DNA of 14,105 bases, from positions 1 to 14,105 of the forward strand of contig LSSN01000274.1 in NCBI GenBank assembly GCA_001970855.1, in the 5' to 3' direction. The position numbers and the translations under genes are program-made. Positions 1 through 8,049 of the stretch are shown here, one piece after another. The notes under the pieces are model-generated. The model saw only the letters and a program-made list of their open reading frames with translations. It searched no databases and was not told the DNA's origin. Positions within the stretch are counted from its first letter, which is position 1. Every line of letters begins with the position of its first letter. This DNA is from Smittium culicis. Its lineage: Eukaryota > Kickxellomycota > Harpellomycetes > Harpellales > Legeriomycetaceae.

Positions 1-1331
1 TTATTCGCCAAGGTTTGCACATGTTAATTTATTAACTAATTTGGCTTAGGGTCCGTGCAACTCCTCCCTTTTTAAGGTGAAAAAGTAATTTAATATATAA
101 AACTAACCGTTTCTATAATATTAAACAGTTATAATAAAAGTATAAATTTAAAATAAGCTCTTTGAAAATTTTATTTTACGTTATAATTTTCTGTATATAA
201 TTTGGTGTCAATATATATAGAAAACTTATAATTTTGTATGAATAAAATCTTAACGAATATTTTTTAGATTTTGTATTTTGATTATATAAAAAAGGTTAAT
301 TTATTGATTTTAGAAAAAAAAACCTCAATATGCGTTAAAAAATGCGAGTATATACTAGAAATGTATATAATATCTAGAATATAGAATATAGAATGTTTTT
401 TTTTTTTTGAATGGATAAGTTTATTTGTTATGATTAAAAAGTAATTAAATAACTGCCAAATTTAGTTAATAGTGTTGTGATTATAAGTTAATACTCTCAA
501 ATTTATCATATCTTTTAGCTGTAGAGCATGATAGTTATTATAGATAAGTTTTTATAACTGGTGTTAAATTTAAATGGTAACACTTTATTAAAAGGAAAAA
601 ATTAAAAGCTCTACAACAAATCATAATTTTTATACAGTTCCATAGAAAAAACTCAGTAGCTTATATTGTTATATTTAAAACTTTTTTTTTATCGAAGACT
701 ATATATTTTGTTGAATTTAAGCAGAATAGACCTTTTTATTAAATTAATAAAGATATATGGAAATTCAATGCAAATAATATTTAAAACGCTAGATTATTAT
801 TTTTTTTGGATTCAAGAAAAAAGCTAACTCTGCGTATAGTATTCATTAATTGATTTAGTATTACTAGATTTAATCGATGTTCAATTATTTGAATTACTAT
901 TGAACTTTTTCCGTTTTCTTAGTTTCTTTTTTTTATAGCCTTTATTTTAATCTTTCCTATTCATCAGATTTTCCACAAAAACATAAGATTAAATCGGGAA
1001 TATGGCCCAATCAAATCACTGATTTTCTATAGAAAAAAAGGAATGCGTTTTTTTTAGTCAATAATATCGCTTCATAATTATTTTATAAATTAATTGGCTT
1101 AGCTTGATTAAACAAAAATTCCAATAGTTAATCATTGCAATAAAGTGTTTTCTTTGTTAATAATTCTACATTTAGCAAATTTTATTTGTCAACTGACTAT
1201 TTATATTGCTAATAATCTAGCCTATTATCAATTGCGCTATAAGAGAAAATTCTCAGCTATGTTTTAAAATGGCTGTAAAACTAGTCAAATATAATTTCAA
1301 AGATAGAAACTAAAAAATGAACTTGACAAAT
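1..1331. other. AT-rich stretch without a defensible gene
   Basis: The first 80 bases are less AT-rich. On the minus strand they read KKGGVARTLSQISQQIN with UAR=Gln, which could be the edge of a coding fragment leaving the window, but the plus strand also reads smoothly, so no call is made. A minus-strand frame at about 1018-886 (FDWAIFPI ... ending in a Lys/Arg/Asn run before UGA) is similar in quality. The rest is A/T with homopolymers. No RNA gene was recognised. Confidence 0.5.
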
Positions 1332-1425
1332 TAAGCTATAAATTCTTTTTTAAAAAAATTAATACAAAAAGAATTCTAGAGTTTAGCTTATTTTTTTTTA
1401 ATATATAGCTAGTTTTTTGCTAGCT
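1332..1425. repeat. Two neighbouring inverted repeats
   Basis: The first is imperfect: taagctataaattcttttt (1332-1350) against aaaaagaattctagagtttagctta (1366-1390), with an internal bulge. The second is short and perfect: agctag (1407-1412), loop ttttttg, ctagct (1420-1425), followed by a T run. They fall just left of the point where strand composition changes (about 1440). The T-tailed hairpin looks like a bacterial terminator but has no such meaning in eukaryotic DNA. Confidence 0.6.
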
Positions 1426-1439
1426 TTTTTTATCATTAA

Positions 1440-3560
1440 AAAAACTCTAAAATAGCGGTCTGTTATCTAAGATGTTATTTGGACCAAATTTGGGTAAAAA
1501 CATATGTTGCTTACTTAGAGATTTTACCTTATTTATTGATAAAAGTGCTCGAAAAGGTGGGTACTGTAATTAAGATGAAAAAATTTGAAGATTTAATAAT
1601 ATTAGGATGATAATAATATAATTTTAGCAAGGTTAATGAATAAATAGAAAAAAAGGGGCTATTCTGACTTTTAAGGAAGTTATCGAGCTAATTATTGATC
1701 GTGTTGCGAAAGAGAGAATGCTGAATATAGTTTTTTTATTTTAGAATTTTATTAATGGATATTTTTATTAATCGCAAAAGACGATTTCAATGCATATATT
1801 TAAGATTAATAATGCATCAAATATGGTCTCTTGGTATTTTTAGCGTTTTTAATTTAAAGGCATGAATGACAATCTTTAAAGATTTGATATGGTAAATATT
1901 AACCATAACTTTGAAATGTGAAATAATTAGGCGAAAAATCGAATAATAAATCAATATCTAATAAGCTCTTCAAAAGATGTTTAGTTAATTTACTGGGAAA
2001 TTAAATAATCATACTTTAGGTAAATAAATTATTTAATGAATGAAGCTAGGATTTAAAGAAGAAAACTGAGATAAAGTAATAGATAGTTAAATTTTTGCTG
2101 AAAATTACGAATATTAGTGCTTTTGAAGCGATTTTCTTTTTAAATTTTTAATCTAATGGTCTATATTGATATATTTTGATTAGCGGTAGACTAAAGTAAT
2201 CTAAATAGCTAGGGGTATCAATAATCGAAAGGCGAATTTTATGAAATACTGTAAATAAGGAATATTTTTATAGTTTATAAAAGTATTGGGATCAGTTAGT
2301 AATAAATAAAATTTTGAAGGAAATTTGACTTTAATAGTTAAGAATAATTATTCATGAATGATATTATAATCATTTTTTGATTTAAGAGAAGGAGCTAGAA
2401 TAAATTGAAATTTTTTAAATGGATATCTGAAGCGATGCCGCGTTTAAAAAAATAATTTAGAGAGGTATTTCATAGGGTTATCTGTGAGTGAAAATTCAAG
2501 TAAAAGTGATTATCGGCTAAACTGGTTAATAATCTATTAATCAGGTATAATTTTATAATTACGGATGCTAAATAAAGACAAGTTAATATCTATTAATTAT
2601 TATTTACAATTTTTTAGAAATGAAATATATTAAAGAGAAAATATTTTCAATTAATCGTATTATCAACCGTGGAGTGGTAAATTAAGTTATGCAGTTGATG
2701 AGCAGATGTATTTTGGTATGATAATAGTGGTTGATAATTTATGAGTGACTTTAATAGTTTAATATCATAAAAATATGCTGAAACTATATGATATCGGTGA
2801 AAGATAGAATTAATTAAAAGATGATGTGTAGGGAAAGAGTAAGACATTAATAATTTAGCAGAGTATCATTGTACTCATGAATATTATTTTAATTTTTTTA
2901 TTGATTCTGAAGGTTTTATGAAGGCTAACAATTTTATGAATAAATTGGTGATGTTTTGTGAATTTTATTTCGGAATACTTAAATTTTTTTTAGATGGATC
3001 TAATGTATATAGTGTATATAGAATGGTTGTAGAAATTTGATTATAAAAAGCTAACAATAGATAAACTACTAATACATTCTAAGTTGTGTATTGTTTTTAT
3101 AATTAATTTTATGGGAGTATCATTTGTAGTTTAGGAGTAGTTGTGTAAATGTGAATGTTAATAACGATCCAAAGTTTTTCAAATGATATAAGAGACTTTC
3201 AAGAGATAAAATAGTGGCAGTAGTGGAAAAATAGTCTCTTGAATATGTTAAAACTTGTTTGTAATAGCAAGATATTTAAAAAAAATACAATATGAAATAT
3301 GTAAAATAATGTAATTTTAAAAAACTGTTTAACAGATCTAATGGGAATATATAAATTATTAAAATCTGTATTGAAGAAAAAATACTTGAAAATTTTATAA
3401 CTGATATTCTCAAATTAGAGCTATAAAATGTAAAATGCTATAAACTTCAAAATATATGGATATTTGAGGATTAGAAAAAGTAAATGCAACTAAAAAAATA
3501 TTAAAAATATAAGTTATAGATTTAATTAGCGTCGGGGGATTTTTTTTCAATAGAATATGT
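1440..3560 (+). other. G-over-C skewed stretch, possibly transcribed, no gene identified
   Basis: In sampled 60-base lines G on the plus strand outnumbers C by about two to four fold (for example 2041-2100 and 2941-3000), unlike the flanks. A short frame from about 1451 to UGA 1586 contains ATG 1472 and reads MLFGPNLGKNICCLLRDF, LFIDKSARKGGYCN. Beyond it every frame meets UGA at about the rate expected by chance, so I see no long protein. A standard-code frame on the opposite strand at 2647-2847 has no recognisable features. The skew may mark old plus-strand coding or a transcribed region. Confidence 0.4.
3190..3243. repeat. Overlapping inverted repeats with two alternative left arms
   Basis: The right arm agtctcttgaa (3233-3243) can pair with ttcaagaga (3198-3206, nine bases perfect) or with aagagact (3190-3197, eight bases perfect). 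The two left arms are adjacent. The loop is G-rich for this DNA (tagtggcagtagtgg). In RNA these would be mutually exclusive stems. Confidence 0.75.
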
Positions 3561-3571
3561 TGGAATTCGGT

Positions 3572-3637
3572 ATTAAAATATATATTATTATTAAAATATA
3601 TATTATTATTAAAATATATATTATTATTAAAATAATA
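3572..3637 (+). repeat. 18-bp tandem repeat, about 3.6 copies
   Basis: The unit attaaaatatatattatt is repeated perfectly at 3572-3589, 3590-3607 and 3608-3625. A partial fourth copy breaks off at about 3637 (attaaaataata). It is purely A/T and sits at the downstream end of the G-skewed stretch. It is a slippage-prone minisatellite with no visible function. Confidence 0.95.
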
Positions 3638-4152
3638 AGGAATTTTTTGATTTTTAACCTATATAATACTAAATATTAGTTTATAATCTTTACTGATAAA
3701 TTATAGAAAATTAAGAGTAAAACAAATTTAAAATAAAAATATCTAAAAAAAGAAAAAATAACAGATAAAAAAATAAATACTCATGATTGAATTGATTATT
3801 ATCTATTCACAAAAGTTTTAATGAATTGAGTCAGCCAGAAATTAACTTAAACGTATCATTAGTTTATTATCAGTTAATATTTGTCAATAAGTAAATTCTC
3901 TTTAGATTAATAATCAATTAACACTTGTTTTTTTCCAGATTTTTATTCTATCATAAATAACTTGGTATTCTACGTCTATAAGTTATCTTGAGCAGAAAAT
4001 TTTCTTATAGCAAAATTAATTCTGGCTATAATTATTTAAAGATTAATTTAGGCTAAAAATTAATTTAATTATATCTGCAGATGTAAATAGACAATTTTTT
4101 AAGGCATGATTTTTTTTTGTTATTGTGCTATCTAATATTTTTATTAATTTCA
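3638..4152. other. AT-rich spacer
   Basis: Very A/T-rich sequence between the tandem repeat and the end of the minus-strand ORF. I see no coding frame, RNA gene or clear repeat in it. Confidence 0.6.
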
Positions 4153-4809
4153 TCATGAATTTTAAAAGCAAAATATTTTTCTAATTTCAACTGATAAAAT
4201 AACATTTTTTAGTTTTACAGAGTATATAATTTCTAATCTAGAGGATTTATTAATCTGTTTTAATTCATTTATGTTATGCATTGAGGTTCTAAGCTTAAGC
4301 TTTAAACATTAAATTTTATTATCCAACCAGATTTCAATTCTCCAGAGTTTAATATTAGCAATTTATTTTATATAATTTATATTTTTTTGTGATTTCGACA
4401 TTATATTATTTTAATTTTTTACGAGTTTTAAAATTTATATATTTGAAATTTTCATCTATATATAGGAGTCATATAAATAATAAACTATATTACTAATTTG
4501 TTGATCAATTGATATTTACAACTTTTTTACTACTATTATTAAAAAAAGCTAAAATTTAATTAAAGGAATAAAATAATCTTCGTGGATGTTATGGTCCTAA
4601 TTTACACCAGGAAAAACATGTGCTAAAGATAATTGCAGTTTTCCCTCTATTAAATTGCCTGCACCTAGAATAATGAAGAAATCATTTTTAGTCTTAGTAC
4701 TATCAGGTTTTAAGACTATCAAATTAGTTATTTTAATTTCAGTTAATATTCGAGGAATTTTTATATTTATATTTGGTGTTTTTTTCGGACAGATTTTTAT
4801 GATCTTTTA
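4153..4809 (-). CDS. Hypothetical UGA-delimited ORF, about 218 codons, ends in tandem UGA
   Basis: With UAA/UAG=Gln this frame is open from just after a UGA at 4812-4810 to a UGA at 4155-4153 that is directly followed by a second UGA. It holds about nine UAR and no internal UGA. The best-looking part (about 4735-4590) reads LIVLKPDSTKTKNDFF, ILGAGNLIEGKLQLS, LAHVFPGVN, with a local GC rise. The distal part has LWRIEIWLDNKI and SSRLEIIYSVKLKNVIL. No ATG occurs near the open end, so it is a partial gene, lacks an upstream exon, or is a decayed copy. The frame above the UGA at 4810 also looks protein-like (IEIHIVPYQIINGYKKA). The family is not recognised. The plus-strand Phe/Ile-rich frame at 4601-4840 is probably its antisense shadow. 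In AT-rich DNA read with a single stop, a frame of this length can arise by chance. Confidence 0.4.
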
Positions 4810-4887
4810 TCATAGACGTGAGAAGAAAATCCTTATGTAACTTTTTTGAGCTTTTTTGTAGCCGTTTATAATCTGGTACGGCACTAT

Positions 4888-5712
4888 ATGTATTTCAATA
4901 TTCAAAAATTAGATTTTTTGTTAAATATATTTTATTTAGATTTAAATTCAAACATTATTTATCAAGATAATTTACAATGTAAAATTTTCGAAAATGATAC
5001 AAAAAAGCGTTTAATAAAAGTGGTTTTAATTTTTAACTTTTTCGTGATTTTATATAACTCTTAATTTTTGTAAAAAGTATTGTTTAATAATCAGAAAATA
5101 ATGATATTGATAAGTATAAATAGGTAATATAGCTACAGTAAAGAAAAATATTTTTAAAATAAACATGATAAAGATACTGTAGTAAATATTTTAGGTAATC
5201 CAAATAAGATTACCTAAATATTTATGATTAACATAAAATCATATTTATGTAAAGTGTTTATAAATATAAATCAAATCTTTATAAAAAAATTAAATAAATA
5301 AAGATTTTACTTACTTATTGCGGAGGCATTCTTAATAACCGAATACCGAAAATATCAAAACGAAATAAAAATAAAGGAAAGTACAAAAAAAAATAGAAAT
5401 AAAAAAAAAACAAATAAAAAAAATGAAAAGATATAAAAAGCTAAAAAAAAAAAGGAAATGAGGCAGAACAACGAATTTTGGATAAAACCAAATTCCTAAA
5501 TACTTTTGAACTTGAAATTTTAAATTAATTAAAATATCTTGATAACTTTGACTTGTATTTATCTTACTATTCGTTTAGTATAAAATAATAAATAAGCTTG
5601 TTAATAATCATTATTTTTATTCGTTTAAAAAAAAGACTTATTAGTTTGTAAACCAATTATAATTTTATTGAGTAACTAATAGCTTGACAATACAATCAAG
5701 TTGGTGTTTTGA
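4888..5712 (+). CDS. Hypothetical UGA-delimited ORF, 274 codons with ATG start
   Basis: With UAA/UAG=Gln a frame starting at ATG 4888 (open upstream to UGA 4819) runs to UGA 5710-5712 without interruption. The N-terminal part is hydrophobic/aromatic (FNIQKLDFLLNIFYLDLN). A middle part reads DKDTVVNILGNPNKITQ and spans a hairpin (5184-5223). Then comes FYLLIAEAFLITEYRKYQN and a very Lys-rich low-complexity stretch (about 5350-5455). At the 11-base A run (5443-5453) a neighbouring frame gives the more natural NEAEQRILDKTKFLN, TFELEILNQLKYLDN, so a homopolymer indel may lie there. The family is not recognised. It points away from the minus-strand ORF at 4153-4809, forming a divergent pair. Poly-A tracts inflate open frames, so this is a candidate only. 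Confidence 0.3.
5184..5223. repeat. Near-perfect 16-bp inverted repeat (hairpin)
   Basis: The arm aaatattttaggtaatc (5184-5200) pairs with gattacctaaatattt (5208-5223) around the 7-base spacer caaataa. One extra T in the left arm is the only mismatch. It lies inside the candidate ORF at 4888-5712. Possible roles are an RNA hairpin or the relic of a small palindromic insertion; nothing selects among them. Confidence 0.9.
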
Positions 5713-5880
5713 TGCAGAAAAAATGCATTTTTTTAAATGCGAATATCATATTTTTTTTGTTAAAAGAAAAAATAATTGTCAAATACTACCTCTTTCAAAT
5801 CAAAAATGATTTCATATCATTGGCTGTTAGGTTTTTACATCGAAAAATTTGCAAGCCATAATATGTATCAAATTTTACAT
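5690..5880 (-). pseudogene. Possible integrase N-terminal (HHCC) zinc-finger remnant
   Basis: Frame continuous from about 6035 gives a hydrophilic linker (NETLAKLTESTIASKIYTD), then LIHIMACKFFDVKTQQPMI, UGA, NHF, UGA. It goes on through two more UGA codons to SHLKKCIFSASKHQ. Retroelement integrases here have H...gHfG..kT...i...fyW.......v..C..C...K. The first His (5865-5863) and one Cys (5727-5725) are present; the second His and second Cys are replaced (Lys, Ser). Four UGA codons fall in about 40 residues. No DDE core follows before the window turns to other sequence, so this is at most the start of a truncated integrase. The assignment rests on position after RNase H as much as on residues, and could be wrong. 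Confidence 0.35.
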
Positions 5881-6179
5881 TATAATAAGCTTACATATAT
5901 TCTCACTTGGTGCTTGATCGGTGTAGATTTTACTAGCTATAGTTGATTCCGTTAATTTAGCCAAGGTTTCATTGGAATTAATTTTTTTGTTGAATTTTTT
6001 TGAGTTTTTTGAATTTTTTTTTTTCTTCTGTGGAAATAGAGATTTCAAATTTCCACCTTCTATGCAGAAGCTGCACGTCTATTTGCACCCCATATAGAAG
6101 AGATTAATCTTCCATCACCGATGGAAGAAGAGGATAAACAGTTCAGCGTCTACAGAATTTTTACGAAAAGAATTTTCAT

Positions 6180-6594
6180 AACTTATGGTAAAAATTAACT
6201 GATCCCTTTTTGGATAATACAATTATATATAAGGAAACCTCTATTTTCTAGATAATTTTTTATAATTAGATTATTTTAATATCATCGACGTATTTATAAT
6301 TTGGATTTTTTATAATTTTAATATCTCATTCAAATTTCACGGTTATATTAAGTTCGATTTTTATTCCTTGTCGGCAGATGAAATTTTTAACCAGTTTTTC
6401 AACACCCGATAATATGTGGAAAATATAATAGGTCACTTTATTTCTAAGGTTCTCTTGGATAGTGTAATAAGTTCCTGTTAAATTATTAGAAAAAAATCCA
6501 ATTGCTTTTAACGCACCGTGGTCTTCGTTTAAAATCGAATCCAAATATTTTTTGAGTGTTTTCCGCACTGGAACGATAAGCGTACACAGATAAT
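6180..6594 (-). pseudogene. Ty3-like RNase H domain, partial
   Basis: A frame open from about 6594 reads SILNEDHGALKAIGFFSNN, LTGTYYTIQEN, then ILSGVEKLVKNFI. The Ty3-like RNase H pattern is L.Q.......PI.FFS..L...e.nY...E.ElLA... VE..R.yl. The FFSNNL codons lie at about 6496-6479. The TDAS start and TDN segment with the catalytic Asp residues are not recognisable. An in-frame UGA at 6328-6326 is followed, in frame, by NPNYKYVDDIKII and KIEVSLYI, matching the C-terminal NPN......R.......l...dfei part. Downstream, in another frame at about 6150, NSVDAEL or a neighbouring-frame DALNCLSS recalls the VADALSR end of the domain. The GTG at 6568 is only where the open frame passes the repeat and is not a believable start. 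Confidence 0.62.
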
Positions 6595-6650
6595 TTTATT
6601 TCTGTGCTTCTAGTTAATTTATGAATTTATTTTTAGTTTTTGATCTAGGT
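6545..6650 (-). repeat. Direct repeat copy A, at the RT/RNase H junction
   Basis: This is the partner of 9525-9640. It lies exactly where the RT palm and thumb should be, between the RT N-terminal half and RNase H. Either copy B is a displaced fragment of pol, or a short repeated element was inserted in pol and before gag. The minus-strand edge of the shared block ends in TTCCAG, so a shared 3' splice-like end is another reading. Confidence 0.6.
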
Positions 6651-6696
6651 TTAATTTAAAGATTAATTACTTTTTTTTTTTGTTGATGAAAAATCA

Positions 6697-7689
6697 CATA
6701 TTATAGTGTAATATGATTTATTGTGAAGTATTATAATAATTATTAATGAAAACTATAATAAATGTTTTATTAATCGTGACAAATTAAAATCTTTAGAACT
6801 AGGATCCTGAAAAAAAAATGAGGAATTGTCCGAGTATTTATGTGATACCTTTTTCCTTATTTTAATTATGTGATTATAAATAGCAGAGTATTTTTTTTTC
6901 TTATTTCATTGTTTGAAACCATTGTGCTATTTATAACACATATTTATTAATAGATAATTATGGGAATTTATAAATTTCTCCGCATTATACTACAATAGTA
7001 AAATCCTCTACCTGATCTAATACACCTTGTCCTATTTATAATATAATTAACAATTTTAATTGCTCCCATATCGCTTCAAGTTGAGAATATTATTTAAAAG
7101 AGCATATTATATGCGGAACTGTGTGTATGCTAATTGGATTTTCAATATTTGTGTTCAAAACTATATCATTCTGGCTAAAATAAAAAAAAATTCCAAGTGG
7201 CATTAATTTTGCAATAAAATATTTATACCTCAGTTATAAATAAAATATCTTTATCAATACACAATTCAGATAAATTTTCATCAGGTATAGCTTTAATAAT
7301 ATTGTTTTTTTTTGGAAAATTTAGTTGTGTTGAAGATTGGTAAGGCAGAAGTGCTTGTGGAACTGGTTTAGTTTTTTCATTTGATTTTTGTACCTTGTCC
7401 TGACCTCTGTCGTGTAAATAGTTTTGAATATGCTTCCCACGCAGTATTGATCGTATTAAAAAGCGTAAAAAATACTGGTGATTTTTCATTTTTAGAAATT
7501 AAATCATTTTTACGTTCAGGAAAAGATCTAGAAATATTTTATCTAACAGCGTAGAATTTTTCAACAGCTCCTGTTTCAGCGTTCTTGTTTGTAAAACACA
7601 GCGTTACATCGTCCTTATTATATTTTATACTTTATCTTTACGCTCCCGCTGTCTCTCGAAAATTTCTTGCAGTTCGGTATTCACGCTTA
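6697..7689 (-). pseudogene. pol: Pol linker and N-terminal half of reverse transcriptase
   Basis: From 7689 to 7191 the protease frame continues through a charged linker (ELQEIFERQRERKDK, KNHQYFLRFLIRSIL, KPVPQALLPYQSS). A 9-base homopolymer at 7182-7190 then shifts the frame. The new frame runs 7190-6697, about 164 codons, with about 13 UAR and no UGA. It contains QLEAIWEQLKLLIIL followed by GQGVLDQVEDFTIVV, CGEIYKF and LSINKY. This resembles the fingers of Ty3-like RT (LL..G.I......SP.VVV.KK.G..R...DYR.LN). Near 6800-6760 FLIFFSGS ... VTIN recalls motif A (FS.LDL.SG...V.I), but the catalytic Asp would be a UAG, so that assignment is weak. Motif B and the YxDD motif C are absent: the frame meets UGA at 6696-6694 and then the repeat at 6568-6650. 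This looks like an internal deletion or replacement. Confidence 0.5.
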
Positions 7690-8041
7690 AATATACAGGT
7701 ACTGATACGACTGTTCCATCAATTGATATATTGCAATTTTTGAATACGACATTTAGTTGGCTAAAACCTTGATTAGCACTAAGTATTGACAGATTTATTC
7801 TAGAATTGATTTAAATTTTGTTTTTACTGCGTAAAGAATTGAAAAATTCGATATTCACTATATTTATTTCAGAACCTTCGTCAAGTAATAATTCAACTCA
7901 AGCACCATTAATAATTCCTTTAAATTTTCCAGATTATGCAGATAAATAGAGGTCTTTACGACTTAAATAGGTTTTATTATACTTAACCGGGTTATTTTCT
8001 ACTTGTCAGTTAATGGTTAATTTTCAAATTAAGTCAGATTG
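7690..8041 (-). pseudogene. Retropepsin-like aspartic protease of the retroelement
   Basis: In the frame resuming at 8041 there is a segment GKFKGIINGA-UGA-VELLLDEGSEINIV, with the Asp codon at 7882-7880. Ty3-like proteases have the core (I/V)NG....LLDTGSEINI, where D-T/S-G is the active-site triad. Here it is D-E-G, so the Thr/Ser position is changed and activity is doubtful. A downstream hydrophobic strand pattern (QLNVVFKNCNISIDGTVV, about 7765-7715) fits the rest of a protease monomer. UGA codons at 8026, 8008 and 7900 (upper coordinate) interrupt it. They are either decay or Trp, depending on the UGA meaning in this genome. UAR codons at Gln-compatible sites continue. It follows gag in the next frame, as expected for gag-pol, but whether the shift is programmed or a mutation cannot be told. 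Confidence 0.68.
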
Positions 8042-8049
8042 GCAACTGG

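Noticed and set aside
1407..1430. Hairpin followed by T run as a rho-independent terminator
   Set aside because: Retroelements, composition and code indicate a eukaryotic nucleus; short A/T hairpins with T runs are expected by chance here.
2647..2847. 66-codon minus-strand frame with ATG
   Set aside because: Short, no recognisable family, in a region where no frame stands out; length is within chance for this composition.
6060..6175. Plus-strand frame reading YAEAARLFAPHIEEINLPSP
   Set aside because: It looks protein-like and the local GC is high, but the minus strand here carries the end of RNase H and the linker to integrase. One strand must be a shadow, and the minus strand has the context.
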